Below are positions 37,050 through 51,000 of a stretch of 64,000 nt of DNA, in pieces. Each line of letters begins with the position of its first letter. Position 1 is the first letter of the stretch. Under the pieces are notes generated by a model. The model made no database searches. It had not been told where the DNA came from and saw only the letters and a list, made by a program, of their open reading frames with translations. The DNA is from Dromiciops gliroides (lineage: Eukaryota; Chordata; Mammalia; Microbiotheria; Microbiotheriidae): positions 8,357,723 through 8,421,722 of the forward strand of contig NC_057866.1 of assembly GCF_019393635.1 (NCBI RefSeq), in the 5' to 3' direction. Position numbers and translations under genes: made by a program.

Positions 37050-37152
37050 GAAAGAAGCCGGGGCCGGAGGCTGCCTCCCTGGGGTCCGGGCCGGCCGGGC
37101 CGGCGCTCAGCCACTCGGACAGGTTGGACACCTCCTGCAGCCACAGCGTGTC
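37045..37152 (-). CDS. TOP6BL: TOP6BL terminal exon
   Basis: Acceptor CTTCCCAG|GACACG, then 35 codons and TAA. It encodes [16 protein letters not shown] followed by a Pro/Gly-rich end (GPGFFQ). The Trp/Leu-rich amphipathic stretch matches the conserved TOP6BL C-terminal helix. Confidence 0.88.
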   Translation of the reverse strand, partial: DTLWLQEVSNLSEWLSAGPAGPDPREAASGPGFFQ

Positions 37153-38965
37153 CTGGGAAGAGGAGGGAGGACAGGCTGGCCGCCGGGGTCTCTGGCCTGA
37201 CCTGTGCCCCACCCCAGAAGCCCCCCTCCCAGCAGCCCGAGGGCTCCCCCAGCCCTCCTTCCTCCCCTAACTCCCCTCCCTCTCCGAGTCCTGTTACCTC
37301 CCCGCGGGTCTCCGAGCTGGCCCAGCCCTTGGCCTGGGGGCGCTGGCTGGCCCCGCTGCGGCTCAGCGGGGGCATCCCGGGGGCATCCCGGGCCGGCCTC
37401 ACCTCCCCCGCTCCTGGGCAGCGCCTCTTGGGCCTCGGAGCGGCTCCCGGACAGCAGCTCCCTGGAAAAGGCCCCGTCCCTCATCCTGTGTTTGGGGCCC
37501 GGCATGAGGGGCTAGCATGCGCCCCTCCTCCCGCTGGCACCTTTTCAGTGGCTCCCCCGGGCCCTCCCTCCTCCCCATCCAACTTCAGCAGCCCCCCACC
37601 TCCGCCCCAGGTCTTTCTACCTTGTCCTCTCAGGCAGCCTGCCCCTCCCCATCCAGATGTTGTCCCCCTTCGTGATCGGGACCCAGTCTTAATCCAGCTG
37701 ATCCAGCCCATTGATCCCCCCGTTTGTGAACTCATTCGACAGCCAGTTCTGCATCCCTCTGCTACTGAGCTAGATGCTCCGGACTTTTCATAGGTGAGAT
37801 GGCAGATCTGTGCCTTCTCTGCAGTTGCAGGCGCTAAGAGTGGCCTGGGACATGGGGCTTTGAGTCATATGCTGACCATGCTTCCTTCCCTCCATGCACC
37901 GTGGGAACAAGACCAGGCCCTGTCCGCCTGGAGCTTCTAGTACAAATGGCCCATGCCACTGCTGTTAGCTCCATCTACCTGATCTGAAGGCCGGGACCAG
38001 GAAAAGCTTCTGAAGAGAGGTCGGGCTGAAGCTGGGAAGGGGGGGGGGGGCACGGTAAGAGCGGATTGTGAGGGGGCGGGCAGCAGCAGGAGGCCAGGAG
38101 AAGGTGAAGAATGCTGGGGAGTGAGCCTACAGAAAGGCAGGTCTCTGGGGGCTTGCAGGGGCCTGAGTGGTAAAGCGCTAGCCCACAGACGGGCGGCCCC
38201 CCTACTACTGCTGGGTACTGTTTAGCTGACTCAGTGTGTGCCATGAGAGGCTCCTGGACACAACTCTTATTTTTCGGTATTTCCTCATCAAACCCCTCCT
38301 CACTCCCCCTATTCCCAAATCTCCCAAGTGTTGACTTTGTTAATTGTGAACTTTATAGACATGTGAGCTGTTATTCCAGGGATGTCACACTGGGGGTGGG
38401 GGGTACTCAGCCAGTATAAACCTGCACTTGTAAAATAGGTAACAATCGTATTACAAAGCACTTTGTGCTTCATAAAATGTACTTTAGGTTGATGCCCTTA
38501 AGCAGTTGAATCCCCTGGTTAATTCAATAATGGATTGACAACAGACTTTCCAAAGCATGTAGATTGTACGGGTAACAGATGTACTGGGTATGTTGTCTAG
38601 GTGACTGTGAGTCTGGGACATTGAACAGGAGACTGCCCACCCAGCTTGCACTTCTTTGAACGCAACTGGACTCAGAGATTCTCTTTGCAATTATCTGTGG
38701 CTTGCAGTCTTGGAGGTTTTGTGTGTTGGGACAGCACCTGTGCTAATGCCAACCATGAAGGTCAAGGTGGGGTGGGCTCAGGATGGCAAATTCCAGAGCC
38801 AAAAATTGTGCTGCAGCCAAGAGGGCATCTTTCCCAGCTGGATACAGCATCCCACACATCTGCAGCTGCATCTGGCTGTCCTCTCTGTCTCCTAAAGGAC
38901 AAGCTTCCTACTGCTGTGCCCCAAAAACACTTCTCTGGGACTCTGGGCAGGCTAGTTATAAGGAA

Positions 38966-39012
<47 letters not shown>

Positions 39013-42000
39013 CGCGCGCGCCTGCATGCACATGCATTTCTCCTAGACAACTGTCTAGAAAGCAGCCAAGGCTCACCTGGGACTGGCTCCTCAAGGCTCT
39101 GGTCCCCATCCTCCCTGTCCTGGCTGCTGGTTGGCTCAGGAGGCAGCTGGTCAAAGAGTCAGAAAGCCCAAGTGAGTTGAGCAGCAACAGCACACAGACC
39201 CCCTGTGCCCTCCCACAACACCCTCCAAAGCCCAGCTTGAGCGCCCCCTTTTCTGGACAGCCAGGCAGCTGTCCCCCCCAGCCCCAGCCCCTCTTCTGGT
39301 GCTGCTCAGCCTGCCTGGGGAGACTGGTCATCTGACAACCCTTCTTCACAGCTCTGGAGGATTGGGTCCCTCTAGGCTGAGGGGGGTTAAGGTTCCTCCT
39401 CATTCCCAGAAGCCCCATGTGCACCTACAGCAGGGATAGTGGAAAGAATACTGGACCTGGAGTTAAGGGAAGCCTGGGTTGGAACACAGCCTCTCTGGGC
39501 TGTCTGTGAAATGGACCCACCTCATGAGGACCCAGTAAGATCGTGTCCATCGAAGTCCCGGGGAACCCTTGGTGTGTCATAGCTCCCTCATTCATCATCA
39601 TATTCAAGGGGAGGCTGGAAGGCCTGGGCCCATTCCTAACACTGGCCTCTGTTTTTGTTAACCCCTTGTACCACACTAAGGATGAATGGTGGGGTCCCAG
39701 CCTGTATAACCTTGGGCCTAAGAGAGGGAGGAGAGAACCAAGAACTGACCCCTCGCAGAACCACAGCTAAGAGAGGGCCAGTCTCTGTGGAAAGAGTGGG
39801 GAGCTGCTAAAGGCAGTTGTGGAGGGGGTAGCTATGGAGCTCCTAGGATGGGCAGAGTTTCCAACAGCGCCCAGCTAGAGGTCCAGAGAAGAGAACTGAT
39901 GACCTAGGGAAAGACAGGCCTAGAGATGGCAGGGGTGAAAGACAGTGTTTGGATTCAGCCTCCTGGGGAGAAGAGGCACAGCCCTGTGGTGTGTGAGGTC
40001 TGGGGCCGGATGGCGGGGCTCACTTGTAACCCCCCAATACCTCCCCCTTCTCTGGAGTCCACAGAGTGGCACAACAGATCTCAAGGACTTGGCCTGGGAG
40101 AAAGGGGGGCCCAGAGAAGAAAGGAGGAATAACTTGCATGTTTATGGATTCTTGTAAGTCTATAAGGTGGGTTTGTGGGTATTCCTGTGGAGATGAAGGT
40201 TTGAGGGCCCCTTGTACCACATTTAGGAAGACCTAAACAGGAAATATATAGTGACATTCCGAGGGGAGGCAGGACTCCAAAAAGTGGTTTGGGGGTCACC
40301 CCCATCCAGGTTCTCCAGGAGCTTGGGCCCTGGGCCGCAGTCACAGTTATAAAGGAGATCAAAGCCAGGCACAGTTCCTGGAGCATTTTTTCTTTTAAAA
40401 AATTTAATTAACATTTTTATTTAAAGTTTTGAGTTTAAAATTCTACCTCTCCCTCTTTGTCCCTCCCCTTTCCTCTCTCTTTGTACTTTTCAAAGTACTT
40501 TCACCTACATTAGTTATCCGGGTTCAAATGGGGAAACACAAGTCTCAAGGTGAAACGACCAGTCTGACCTCTGGAAAGGAGGGCTGTGGGAGCAGAGCTT
40601 TCCGAAGGGTTCTTGGCATTCTAAATTCGGTCTTTATAAAAACCAAGGATCCCATTTTCTAGATGAATTCTCAAGAATGTGGGGGAGGCACGAGGCACAC
40701 ACAACAGAGGTGGGAAGGGTACTCAGAGAAGAGGAGGTGAACGTCCTCCCTTGGGTCAGAGCCTGCTTTAAACTGCTCTCACTAAGGAAGGGCCCAGCCT
40801 GGGCCTTGTGGCCCCTAAGAGGCACCCCCCCCTTCCACACGGGCTGCTCGCTTCCCTGAAAGAGCCTCCTTCCTGAGACCTGTACAACAGGAGGTGTGCT
40901 CTGGGGTGCCCTTGCTTGGCCTGCTCTCTAGGGGTCGGTGAGGGCTTGAGGGCCCAAAGGCCCAGATGTGTTTGAGGTCCTTTGCAGCCCTTACATTCTT
41001 TGATTCTGAAGGAAGGAGGTACAAGAGGCAGCAAGTGGTCCCCAAGTGACTTAAACCCCCACCACTAACTTGACCTCCATTTCCCCTCTGACCCTGATGG
41101 GGACAACCCAGGGCCCATGTACTCAGATCATCGTGGGAGGCAGCCCTTGGGGAGGTGCTGCCTGAACGCGGCTCTGCAGCGACTGGAGACCCAGAAGGGG
41201 GAGTTCTGGCCCCCAAAGTCCTGGGCCCCGTCCGATGGTTCAGCATCAGGAGCTGGTGTGATTTTATCAGTGGCAATGACAGCCAAGAAACAGCCTGACC
41301 CCACTTGGCTGCTGCCACTCACTGGGGGCCATAGCCACCCTGCAGTCTCCCCCACTGGAATGGGAGCTGCTTGAGGGCAGGCGCCCCAGCCCTTAGCCCA
41401 GGGCTGACAGCCTCTGTCCAAGACTCTTCTCAGGGTTCCTTTCCCAAGCAGTCTCCTCCCTCCCAACTACTCGGTCAGAGGGGCTCAGGCACCGAGTTCT
41501 TCCTTCTCCACCGAAGCCCCTGCAGTAAGCTCAATGATGACCCTGAGCCCCACCTAGCCCGCAGTCACGTCGGTCACCTCCCAGGTCTTGGGACCTTCCC
41601 ATACTCCAGGGCCGGTCCTACCCTCTTCTAGTCACGGGAGCCAGAGGCAGAGGGATTCCCTGACCTGGACCTGCAGTTCGGAGGTGCCGCCACTGAGCGT
41701 CACCCTCGCACTAGAACAAGGCCCTGGAAGGCCTGAGCATGTGACCTTGGCTCCCCAGAGCTGTGGCACCCAACCAGCAGGGCTGGGCCAGGAGGCTCCC
41801 CCAGCCCCCCTCGGAGCTGTCGTCGTGACAGCGAGCCAAGGGGCCAGGCCAGGCACCCCCAACTGTCTTCTCTGTCGGCACCCCCCGACCCCGGGCCTTG
41901 GAAAGCCCGGCTTTGGGCCAGGGCTTCCTGCGTACTCACTGTGTGCGGGTCACAGGTGGAGTGCAGGAACCTCTGGTGAAGAGTTCGGTGAAAGCCTTCA

Positions 42001-45000
42001 AGAAGCCTCATCCTCAATTCCTGGGTGTCGGCTGCCTGGCAGACCAAATGTGCAGAATCACCAGGCGTCTCGGTGGGTAAACTGAGGCCCAGGGACCAGA
42101 GGGGGCACTGCTCGTCCCTGCTCCTCCACACCCCACGCCTTAGCTTTTTCACACACCCCAGTCTCCCTTGGTCCTGGGGGCCTCCATCCCATGCACTCCC
42201 CGATCACTCCTCTCCCTGTCACACAGCTGCTGCCCCAGGTCTCCCCATGCCCACTGCTCCACCCCTTGCTGGCCGGCTTCCAAATCATCTCCTAATTTCC
42301 AAACTCAGTGGCCTCTTCTCTGGACTTCTCTGTAACCTCTGACCCTGAGCATGGCCTCTTCTTCCCAGACCCTCTCTCTCCTAGTTCTCCTCCATCTCGG
42401 CCTCCTTTGCTGGATCGTCATCATTTCTCACTGTCCAGGTATGTGTCCGTCCCTCTGGGCTCTGTCCTGGGCTTCCAGGGGTCCAAGGCCAACTCTCTAG
42501 AGACAACTCCTGGGTCTCTACACCAAGCCCTAACTTCTCTCCCGAGTTCTGGTCCCACACCGCTAGCTTCCCGCCGTCTCACCTCCCGGTGCCTCAAATT
42601 GAATGCCCGGCAAACCTCGCTCATCTTCTCCATCCGTCCAAACTCCCCAAGAACCTCTGAGCACGCCTGCTGTGCTGCTCATCAGCCTCCATCAGCGCCT
42701 TTGCCTTTTCCTGCCATCTCTGTTTCCTTCTCTGACCTCATTCACCCAGGGCCCAAGTGCCTGCCCAGGCCTTGCCGCACTCTCTATCCCGACCCAACCA
42801 GATACCTGACATTCCTGCAAACATACGGTACCATCCTGGGCCTCTGGGCAAACTGTGCCCCCATGAAGAAAATGAATTCCATTCTTAATTGATTGAACAA
42901 CTTTTACTAAGCACCTACTATGTGCAACCCCCTGGAGAAATAAAATCAGGCTGTCCCAGGGATCATATTCCAGGGGGAGGGCAAAAGGAAGGGTAGAAGG
43001 GGGACAATAATCCCAACCTGGAGGGTGAGCCTTCTAGGGCTGGGGACAGCCTAAGAGTGAATGCATGGGAGCAAGCGAGGGAGCGCTGAATTAGGACACG
43101 GCCAGCCAGGTCAACCAAGGGGAATGCTGGGAAATAAGGCTGGGAATCCAAAAGGGAGGTGGGAGCCATGACTGACTGGTAAAGAGGGAGAGCTACAAAA
43201 GATAGGGTTTGGTTTGGCAAGTGTCCTTTTTGGGGAAGGAAGGAGTGTTCATATAAAAATACAGACAACCAACACTAGGCCATTTGGGGGTGGAGGGATG
43301 GCCCTTGAGCTGAATTTTGAAGGAAACAAGGAATTCAAAGAAGCAAAGGTGAGGAGGGAAGGAAATCCGGGCATGGAGACTGGAGATTATGTGTGAGGGA
43401 CGGCAAAGTGTGACAGTAAAACTCAATGTGTGTGGTCACCTTACCTTGTGTGGGAAAAGCTAACCAGGACACCAGTTTAACAGTTTGGCTGCGTTGTAGA
43501 AAATGGAAAAGCGGAGTAATGGAGAATGAGGTTGGGAAGATAGGTCAGGACCAGGTGGTGAAGGGCTTGAAAGGCCAGAGAGGGTGAGAGCTGGTCCTCA
43601 AGGCAATAAGGAGTCACTGGAGTTTACTGCATAGTGGCAGCCAGCATCCGTGTGGACAAAGGGCATTGGGGGGTGGAGCACCAGAGCACAGTGGACAGTA
43701 GAGCCAACCTCCCCAGATATGTAACCTTGGTCCTATCCCCTGCCATTTTGTCTAGCAGATTGCCCCTCTAATCTCCAATACGGGGTCCTTCCCTGATGCC
43801 TACTGACATGCATTCGAAGACCCTCATCAGGCCCTAGCACTTCCTCCCAAGCTGCCACCCCAGCTCTCTTCTTCCTTCATAGCCGAGCTCCCAGAACAAG
43901 GGACCTGCAGGCCCAGCTGCCAGACCCTTCTCCCCCTGCAGCCTCCGAAGTCTGCCCTCTGCCTCATCACTCCACTGACACCACCCTCGGTCCTTGGTTA
44001 TCAGTGGACTCGTCTCTGCCACTGATCACCACGGCTCCTGGCGTGGGACATTGCTCTTTCCATCCTACCCATCCGCCATTCCTTCTCCGGACACTCGGTG
44101 GGTTGATGACCCACATCAAGCCCCCTAACTGGGTGCCCCATGATTCTTCCCTAGCTCCTCTCCCCTCAAACTTGGTGACTTCATCAACCCCCTGTGCTAA
44201 TCACTCCCAAATCACACATCCAGGCTTAGTGTGTCTCCCGATAATAAAAACTATCACCAACATTTATGCAGCACTGTCAAGTTCCCAAAGCACTTTATAA
44301 TTAGTATTCCATTGGATTCTCACAATCCTGGGAGGGAGGGCCTATCCTCATCCCATTTGCCAGAGGCTCACAAGGCAAGTAAGTGGGCACAACATTTCTC
44401 AGAGGAGGTAGAAGAGGAGGGGTCAGACGAGAGCAGCAGGGAGAGGAGGCTCACAGAAGTGATGCAGGTGTTAGGAAGGGGGAGGGCAAGGTCCAAGACA
44501 GGAAATCCCTGGTACTAGGGAAGGGGCAGACCTTGTGCAAGCAGGCAGGTGGGGGGCTGAGAGGGACTTAGGTGACTCTTCCAGGGGCCTGGCAGGGAAA
44601 GCCAGGGGAGAAAAGAGCCCACCAGGGGAGAGAGAGACACAGATGGGAGCCCAAGCACAAGCCAGGAGAGGGCTCAGCAAAGGAAGAGATGGCTGAGGAG
44701 TTTTGGAGCTGATGTCTGCCAATGGTCCTGAGGTGATGACCGCTGCACAGGGAAAGGGCCTGGGGGCCTGGCGAGGCAAGACTTTGAACAACAGCTTTTG
44801 AGGAAATCATGCTAGAGAATCGAATGGGGAGGAATAAAAGCATTGCTGTCCCTTAGCAAGGGCCTGGATGAAATAATATGAATCTGTGTCTTCCTTTAAA
44901 GCTCAGGTCTGGGACCAACCTCTTCCAGGAAGTTCTCCCTGATCCTCCCTGCTCTTGCCCAGTGCAAAGGACTTATCTTTGTGCAGGTCAATCACCTCAG

Positions 45001-48000
45001 CGGAATATAAGGTACCTGAGGGCAGGGCCTGTTGGGGTTTTTGTCTTTGGATCCTCGGTGCCTAGCCTGGTGTCTGGCAGTGAGTGAGACCTTCAGAGAA
45101 GTTTGCTAAGTTTACTTCTCACCACGTCAGACTTCACAGTGGGCCAAGCTTCAGCTGTAACCCGAGAAACAGTGGGAAACACAGAGAGATACACAAGGAA
45201 GGAGAGAGGGAGAGCCAGACAGACAAGGGAACAGCGAGGATGAGCAAGACAAGAGCAGGGCAGCCCCAACCTGTCTGGGGGTGATCCAGGCTAGTGAAAA
45301 GGAGCAGGGCCTATGCCAGGGACCTGGGCCCCTGACCAAGCTTCTCCCCTCCCTCAGCTTCCCAGCTATCCCACCAGAAATTCTCTTGAACCAATTTTGA
45401 GGCCAAAGGTCTGTGAAGTACCACACACACACTCACAATACAGCACAGACACACACCACACACGTAGACACAGCCCCATCTACATACACACTCACACATA
45501 CCTATACCCATACCCACATTCACACCCCTTACCACACTCACACGTTCACATACACACTCACAGATACACCACAAATAAACCCACATCACACTCACATACT
45601 CCCATCTACACTCATGCATTCATATAGACATACATTCACTCATGTATACCACATATATATATGCACAGATTACACTACCGTACATGAACACCACATACTT
45701 AGATACACACACACACACAAACCGCCCACAATTCACATATATACTCACACTACACACATACATATTCACACTTCACACCCAGACAAGTACTCATACACTG
45801 ACCAGGTGATGGGGCAGCCACTTGGTCCCAAAATGAGCCAGTCCCTTCTCTCCCTCTCCTAGTCGCTTGAGTGGCCATAAGTGACTTTGGCAAATCCCTT
45901 ACCCCGAGTCTTCCTCTGCCCAATAGGAATGATAGCCCTGCCCCATGTCTTTCTCTGTCACTGCTATTTGGGGGGAGGGGCCACATCTGTGGTCTTGCTG
46001 TAAAGTCCCTGCACACGCTGTGCCTGATGACCACAGAGATGCTGGGGTTGAAGTGCCTTGGGAGCAGGAACCTCTCGTGTTTTGTCTTTGCATTCCCAGC
46101 TCTGACAAGAGTGCCTGGCATGCTGCTTCCTGATTGGCTGATTGGGACCTGGTGGAGTTCCATCAACTGCCTGGGGTCACACAGTCAGTCCACAGGGTAA
46201 ATGATATTCACCACACTGCCCCGAATGCTGAGGGGCTGTGAGAATAAAAGGATCCATGTCAAGATGCTTTAAAAAGACCAAAAGCCCTAAAAACCAAAGA
46301 ACCCTGGACTGTCAGACCTAGAAGGTACTTCATGTGGCCACCAGGTGTGACTCCCTCATTTTATAGATGATGACAGAGAGCCCAAGGAAGGGAGTGACTC
46401 AGCCAATGTCCTACTATGGGTTAAAGGAGTGTCAGAGCCAGGACCAGAAGCCGAGTCTCCCTCCAGGATGCTGTGGTCACAATGCTTTCTTGCTAACCTG
46501 AAGAGTCTGGAGACAACGCGCACGAAAGCTATTGCTGGTGCTGCCAGCCACAATACTGAGGATGGAGTTCACGGCCACTGGGACGGACACCTGCAACTTC
46601 TGTTGGGCCTAAAGAGGACAGGAAATAAGGGAAGAGGGCGGTTGGTACCACAAGCCACCCTCCTCACCCCTCCCCACCCCCCAAGCTCTTCTGCTCAGGA
46701 GCCTCGGGTCAGCCGAAGGGCCCAAAGGTCAGAAAAGAAACATCTCAGTGTATGACATTCTAAGAACGCTTGGAAATTTCAAGGAATCCAAGGAAAGTTT
46801 TAGGCCCTTAAATAATAGCCTTGTTGACAAAGACCCAGAACAATAAGCACCTGGATAATAAAAGATGCCCCTGATATTCAGAAACCAAAATTTGAGTTTT
46901 TGCCACTTTAGGGTTCTTTTTTGGCCCTGGAAAAGTATTGATGAAAAGAGGAGGGAAATGCCAAGACAACAGGAAAGAGAAATCAAGGAAGTAAGGCGAG
47001 TTGGTGATGACAAATGGAAGGAAAGAAAACTTGGTGACAAACGGCAACTCCCGACAGAGGGGCTGGTGGTGTAGAATGCTTGTGTGCGTGATATATTGTG
47101 TGTTGTGTGCTCCCCCTGTTTAAGGCTGTGCTGGCTCTCCAGCCACGGGGAGCTGCAGATTGTACTGGAGTGAGGGTGGGGCCCAGTTGAGTTAAAGGTG
47201 AGAGGGGAGATGAAGCTGGGGGACACCATTTCCTTCTCTTACCTTTACTACCCTGTGGTGCTGCCCCAAAGCCTCGTCCACAGCCATCTGCACAGCGCCC
47301 TGTACTAGGCTACGGTTCTCCAGTAGGATGTTATTGAGATGAGTTAGAAGCAAAGACTGCATCCCTAAAGGGAGAGAGAAGACCAACAGCCCTGACCTAG
47401 GAGGTCATTCACTTATTCAACAAACATTGGTTTTTATACCAATCAATTCCCAATGGACTGTGCCCCCTCCCCATTAAATCTTGTCTTGTAACAAAGAAAA
47501 ATGGTTAAGCAAAACCGTCCAACACCAAAGTGAGGTCTGATTGTGTATGTGACACGCCACACTCCTAGCCCCCCACCTTTCCACGGAAAGGAGAGAACTA
47601 TTAACAGCCCCTACACTGATCCGGTTTGCTACCTTGGAGGGTTGTGTCCATTTCGGCAACTGCAGTCCTGGGCAGATTAGCCTCCTGCTTCAATCCCCTT
47701 CACTCATCAGTTCAAACAAGTCCTCCCACATTTCTCCCAATCTGCATCCATCACACTGATGCACTGCAGGTGGTTCAGCCATTACCCAACTGATGAACAC
47801 GCCCTTTGCTTCCAATTCTCTGGGAGCATTTACTAATATTATCTAATTGGTCCTCACAACAACCCTTCAAAGCAGGTGCTATCATCATGCCCATTTTAAA
47901 GTTAAGGAACAGGTAGATAGAGGGGTTTTGTTTTGTTTTGGTTTTGTTGCACAGGGCAATGAGGGTTAAGTGACTTGCCCAGGGTCACAAAGCTAGTAAG

Positions 48001-51000
48001 TGTCAAGTGGCTGTGGCTGGATTTGAACTCAAGGTCTCCTGAATCCAAGGTCGGTGTTTTATCCACTGCATCACCTAGCCGCCCCCAAGATAGAGATTAA
48101 ATGACTTGCCCAGGGTGCCACAACTAGTGAATGTCTGAGGCCAGAAAGATTTAAATTCAGGTCTTCATTCCTAGGTCAGTTAGGTGGCATGGTAGATAGA
48201 GCACTGGTGCTGGAGTCAGGAGGACCTGAGTTCAAATCCGGCCTCAGACACTTGACACTTACTAGCTGTGTGACCCTGGGCAAGTCACTTAACCCCAATT
48301 GCCTCACCAAAAAAAGAAAAAAAAGAAAAAGAAAGAAAGAAAGAAATCCAGTGGCAGGACAAAAGTTAAGACAACTGGTGATGGTCCAGGATGCAGTGAA
48401 TGACTCTGGTGTCTTTGATGTCTGGCCAAGCTCTGAGTGCTCCACAGTGATGGCTTCAACTGCCTTCATGGCAGTTGGAACAAACTGTTCTCATCTGCCC
48501 ATTCCACTGTGGGAAGTCTTCACATGCTTGGGCTAGACAACCCCCAATTCACTGACAGGCTTGAGGCCTATTGAGATGGTTTTACTAGGGCTTGGCTGCC
48601 ACATATGCTACAGCTTCAACAATGAGAAAACATTAACTGTTAAAACAAAGCCAAACGATTAAAAAAAGAAAGAATTAAATAGAAGATACCTTTTATCAAG
48701 AAACAACTAATGTGGAAAACCGATTAAAGAAAGACAATTGAGAATCACTGGACTACATGAAAGGTATGACCAAAAAAAGTCCTGGGTATCATATGTCAAG
48801 AAATCAAGAAAGAAAATTGCCAGATCTATTAGAGCCAGAGGGCAAAGTGAAAACAGACTCTCTTGGTTATGTTCCGAAAGAAATCAAAATGAAAAGCCCA
48901 GGAACATCATAGCCAAAACCCAGAACTTCCAGGTCAAAGAAAATAATACTCCAAACAGCCAGAAAAAAAATAATTCAAGTATCATGGAACCACAGGCAGG
49001 ACAACACAAGATTTAGTAGCTACCACAACAAAGGAATGGAAAGTTTGGAATACTGTATTCCAAAAGGCAAAGAATATAGGTTTAAAAACAAGAACAGCAT
49101 ATTCAGCAAAGCTGGGTATAATCTTACAGAGGGAAAAATAGCACTTTAATGAAAAGGACTTCCAATCATCCTTTTGTTTTTGATTTTTTAAGATTAACAT
49201 TGTTATTTAAAGTTTTGAGTTTCAAACTCTCTCTTCCATCTTTCCTTCCCTCCCCTTCACTTTCTCTGTGGTGGTACATAATCAGAGATAGGTTATACAT
49301 GTATAATTATGCAAAATATTTCCATATTAGTCATTTTGTATAAAAAACTCAAAAGTAAAAATGAAAGAAAGTAAAAAACAGTATGCTTCAGTCTGTGTTC
49401 CATCAATACCACTTCTTTCTTTGGAGGTGGATAGTATGCTTCATCAATAGTCCTTTGGGATTGTTTTGGATCATTGTATTGCTGAGAACAGTTAAGTCAT
49501 TCACAGTTCTTCATCAAACAATATTACTATCTCTGTGCACAATGTTCTCTGGGTTCTGTTCACTTCACTATATATCAGCTCATATAAATCTTTCCAGGTT
49601 TTTCTGAAGTCATCCTGCTTGTCATTTCTTAGAGCACAATAATAATCCATTACAATCATATGCCACAGCTTGTTTCTTCATTCCCCAATTGATGGGCATC
49701 CCCTCAATTTTCAATTCTTAGCCACCACAAAAAGAGCCACTATAAATATTTTTGTACAAATAGGTCCTTTTCCCTTTTTTGTATGTCTTTGGAATACAGA
49801 CCTAGCAGTGGTTTTGCTGGATCAAAAGGTATGCACAGTTCTATAGCCCTTTGGGCATAGTTCCAAATTGCTCTCAGAATGGTTGGCTCAGTTCACAACT
49901 CTACCAACAGTGGATTAGTGTCCCAGTTTTCCCATATCCTCTCCAACAGCCAAAATTTTTCTTTTTTGTCATATTAACCACTCTGATAGGTGTGAGGTGA
50001 TACCTCAGAGTTGTTTTAATTTGCATTTCTCTGATGAATAGTGATTTAGAGCATTTTTTCATATGACTATAGACGGCTTTGATTTCTTTATATAAAAACT
50101 ATTTGTTCATATCCTTTGACCATTTCACAATTGGGGACTGATTTATATTCTTATGAATTTGAATCAGTTCTCTATATATTTGAAAAATAAGGCCTTTATC
50201 AGAGATACTTGTTACAAAAAAAAAAATTCCCCCCAGTTTTCTTCTTTCTTGATAATGTTGGTTGCATTGGTTTTGTTTGGGCAAAAGCTTTTCAATTGTA
50301 TATAATCATAATGATCTATTTTACATTTTCTAATGTTCTCTATATCTTCTTTGGTTCTAAATTCTTCCCCTGTCCATAAATCTGAATGATAAACTATTCC
50401 ACGCTCTCTCTCTCTTTTTTTTTTAAGTGAGGCAATTAGGGTTAAGTGACTTGCCCAGGGTCACACAGCTAGTAAGTGTTAAGTGTCTGAGGCTGGATTT
50501 GAACTCAGGTCCTCCTGACTCTAGCGCCAGTGCTCTATCCACTGCGCCACCTAGCTGCCCCCACGCTCTCTTAATTTACTTATGGTATCACCTTTTATGT
50601 ACAAATCATAAATCCATTTTTAATCTTATTTTGGTATATGGTGTGAGATGTCAGTCTAAACCTAGTTTCTGCCATACTATTTTCCAGTTTTCCCAGCAGT
50701 TTTTGTCAAATAATGAGTTTCTGTTCCAAAAGCTTGCATCTTTGTGTTTATCATATTACTGTAGTCATTAACTATAGTGCAATTTGTACCTATTCCATTC
50801 CACTGATCCACCACTATATTTCTTAGCCAATACCAAATGGTTTTGATAATCACCATTTTATAATACAGTTTGAGATCTGGTACAGCTAGACCTCTTTCTT
50901 TTCTAATTTTTTTCACTGATTCCCTTGATATCCTTGAGCTTTTGTTCTTCCAGGTGAATTTTGTTATTTTTTTTCTAGATCTATAAAATAATTTTGATAG

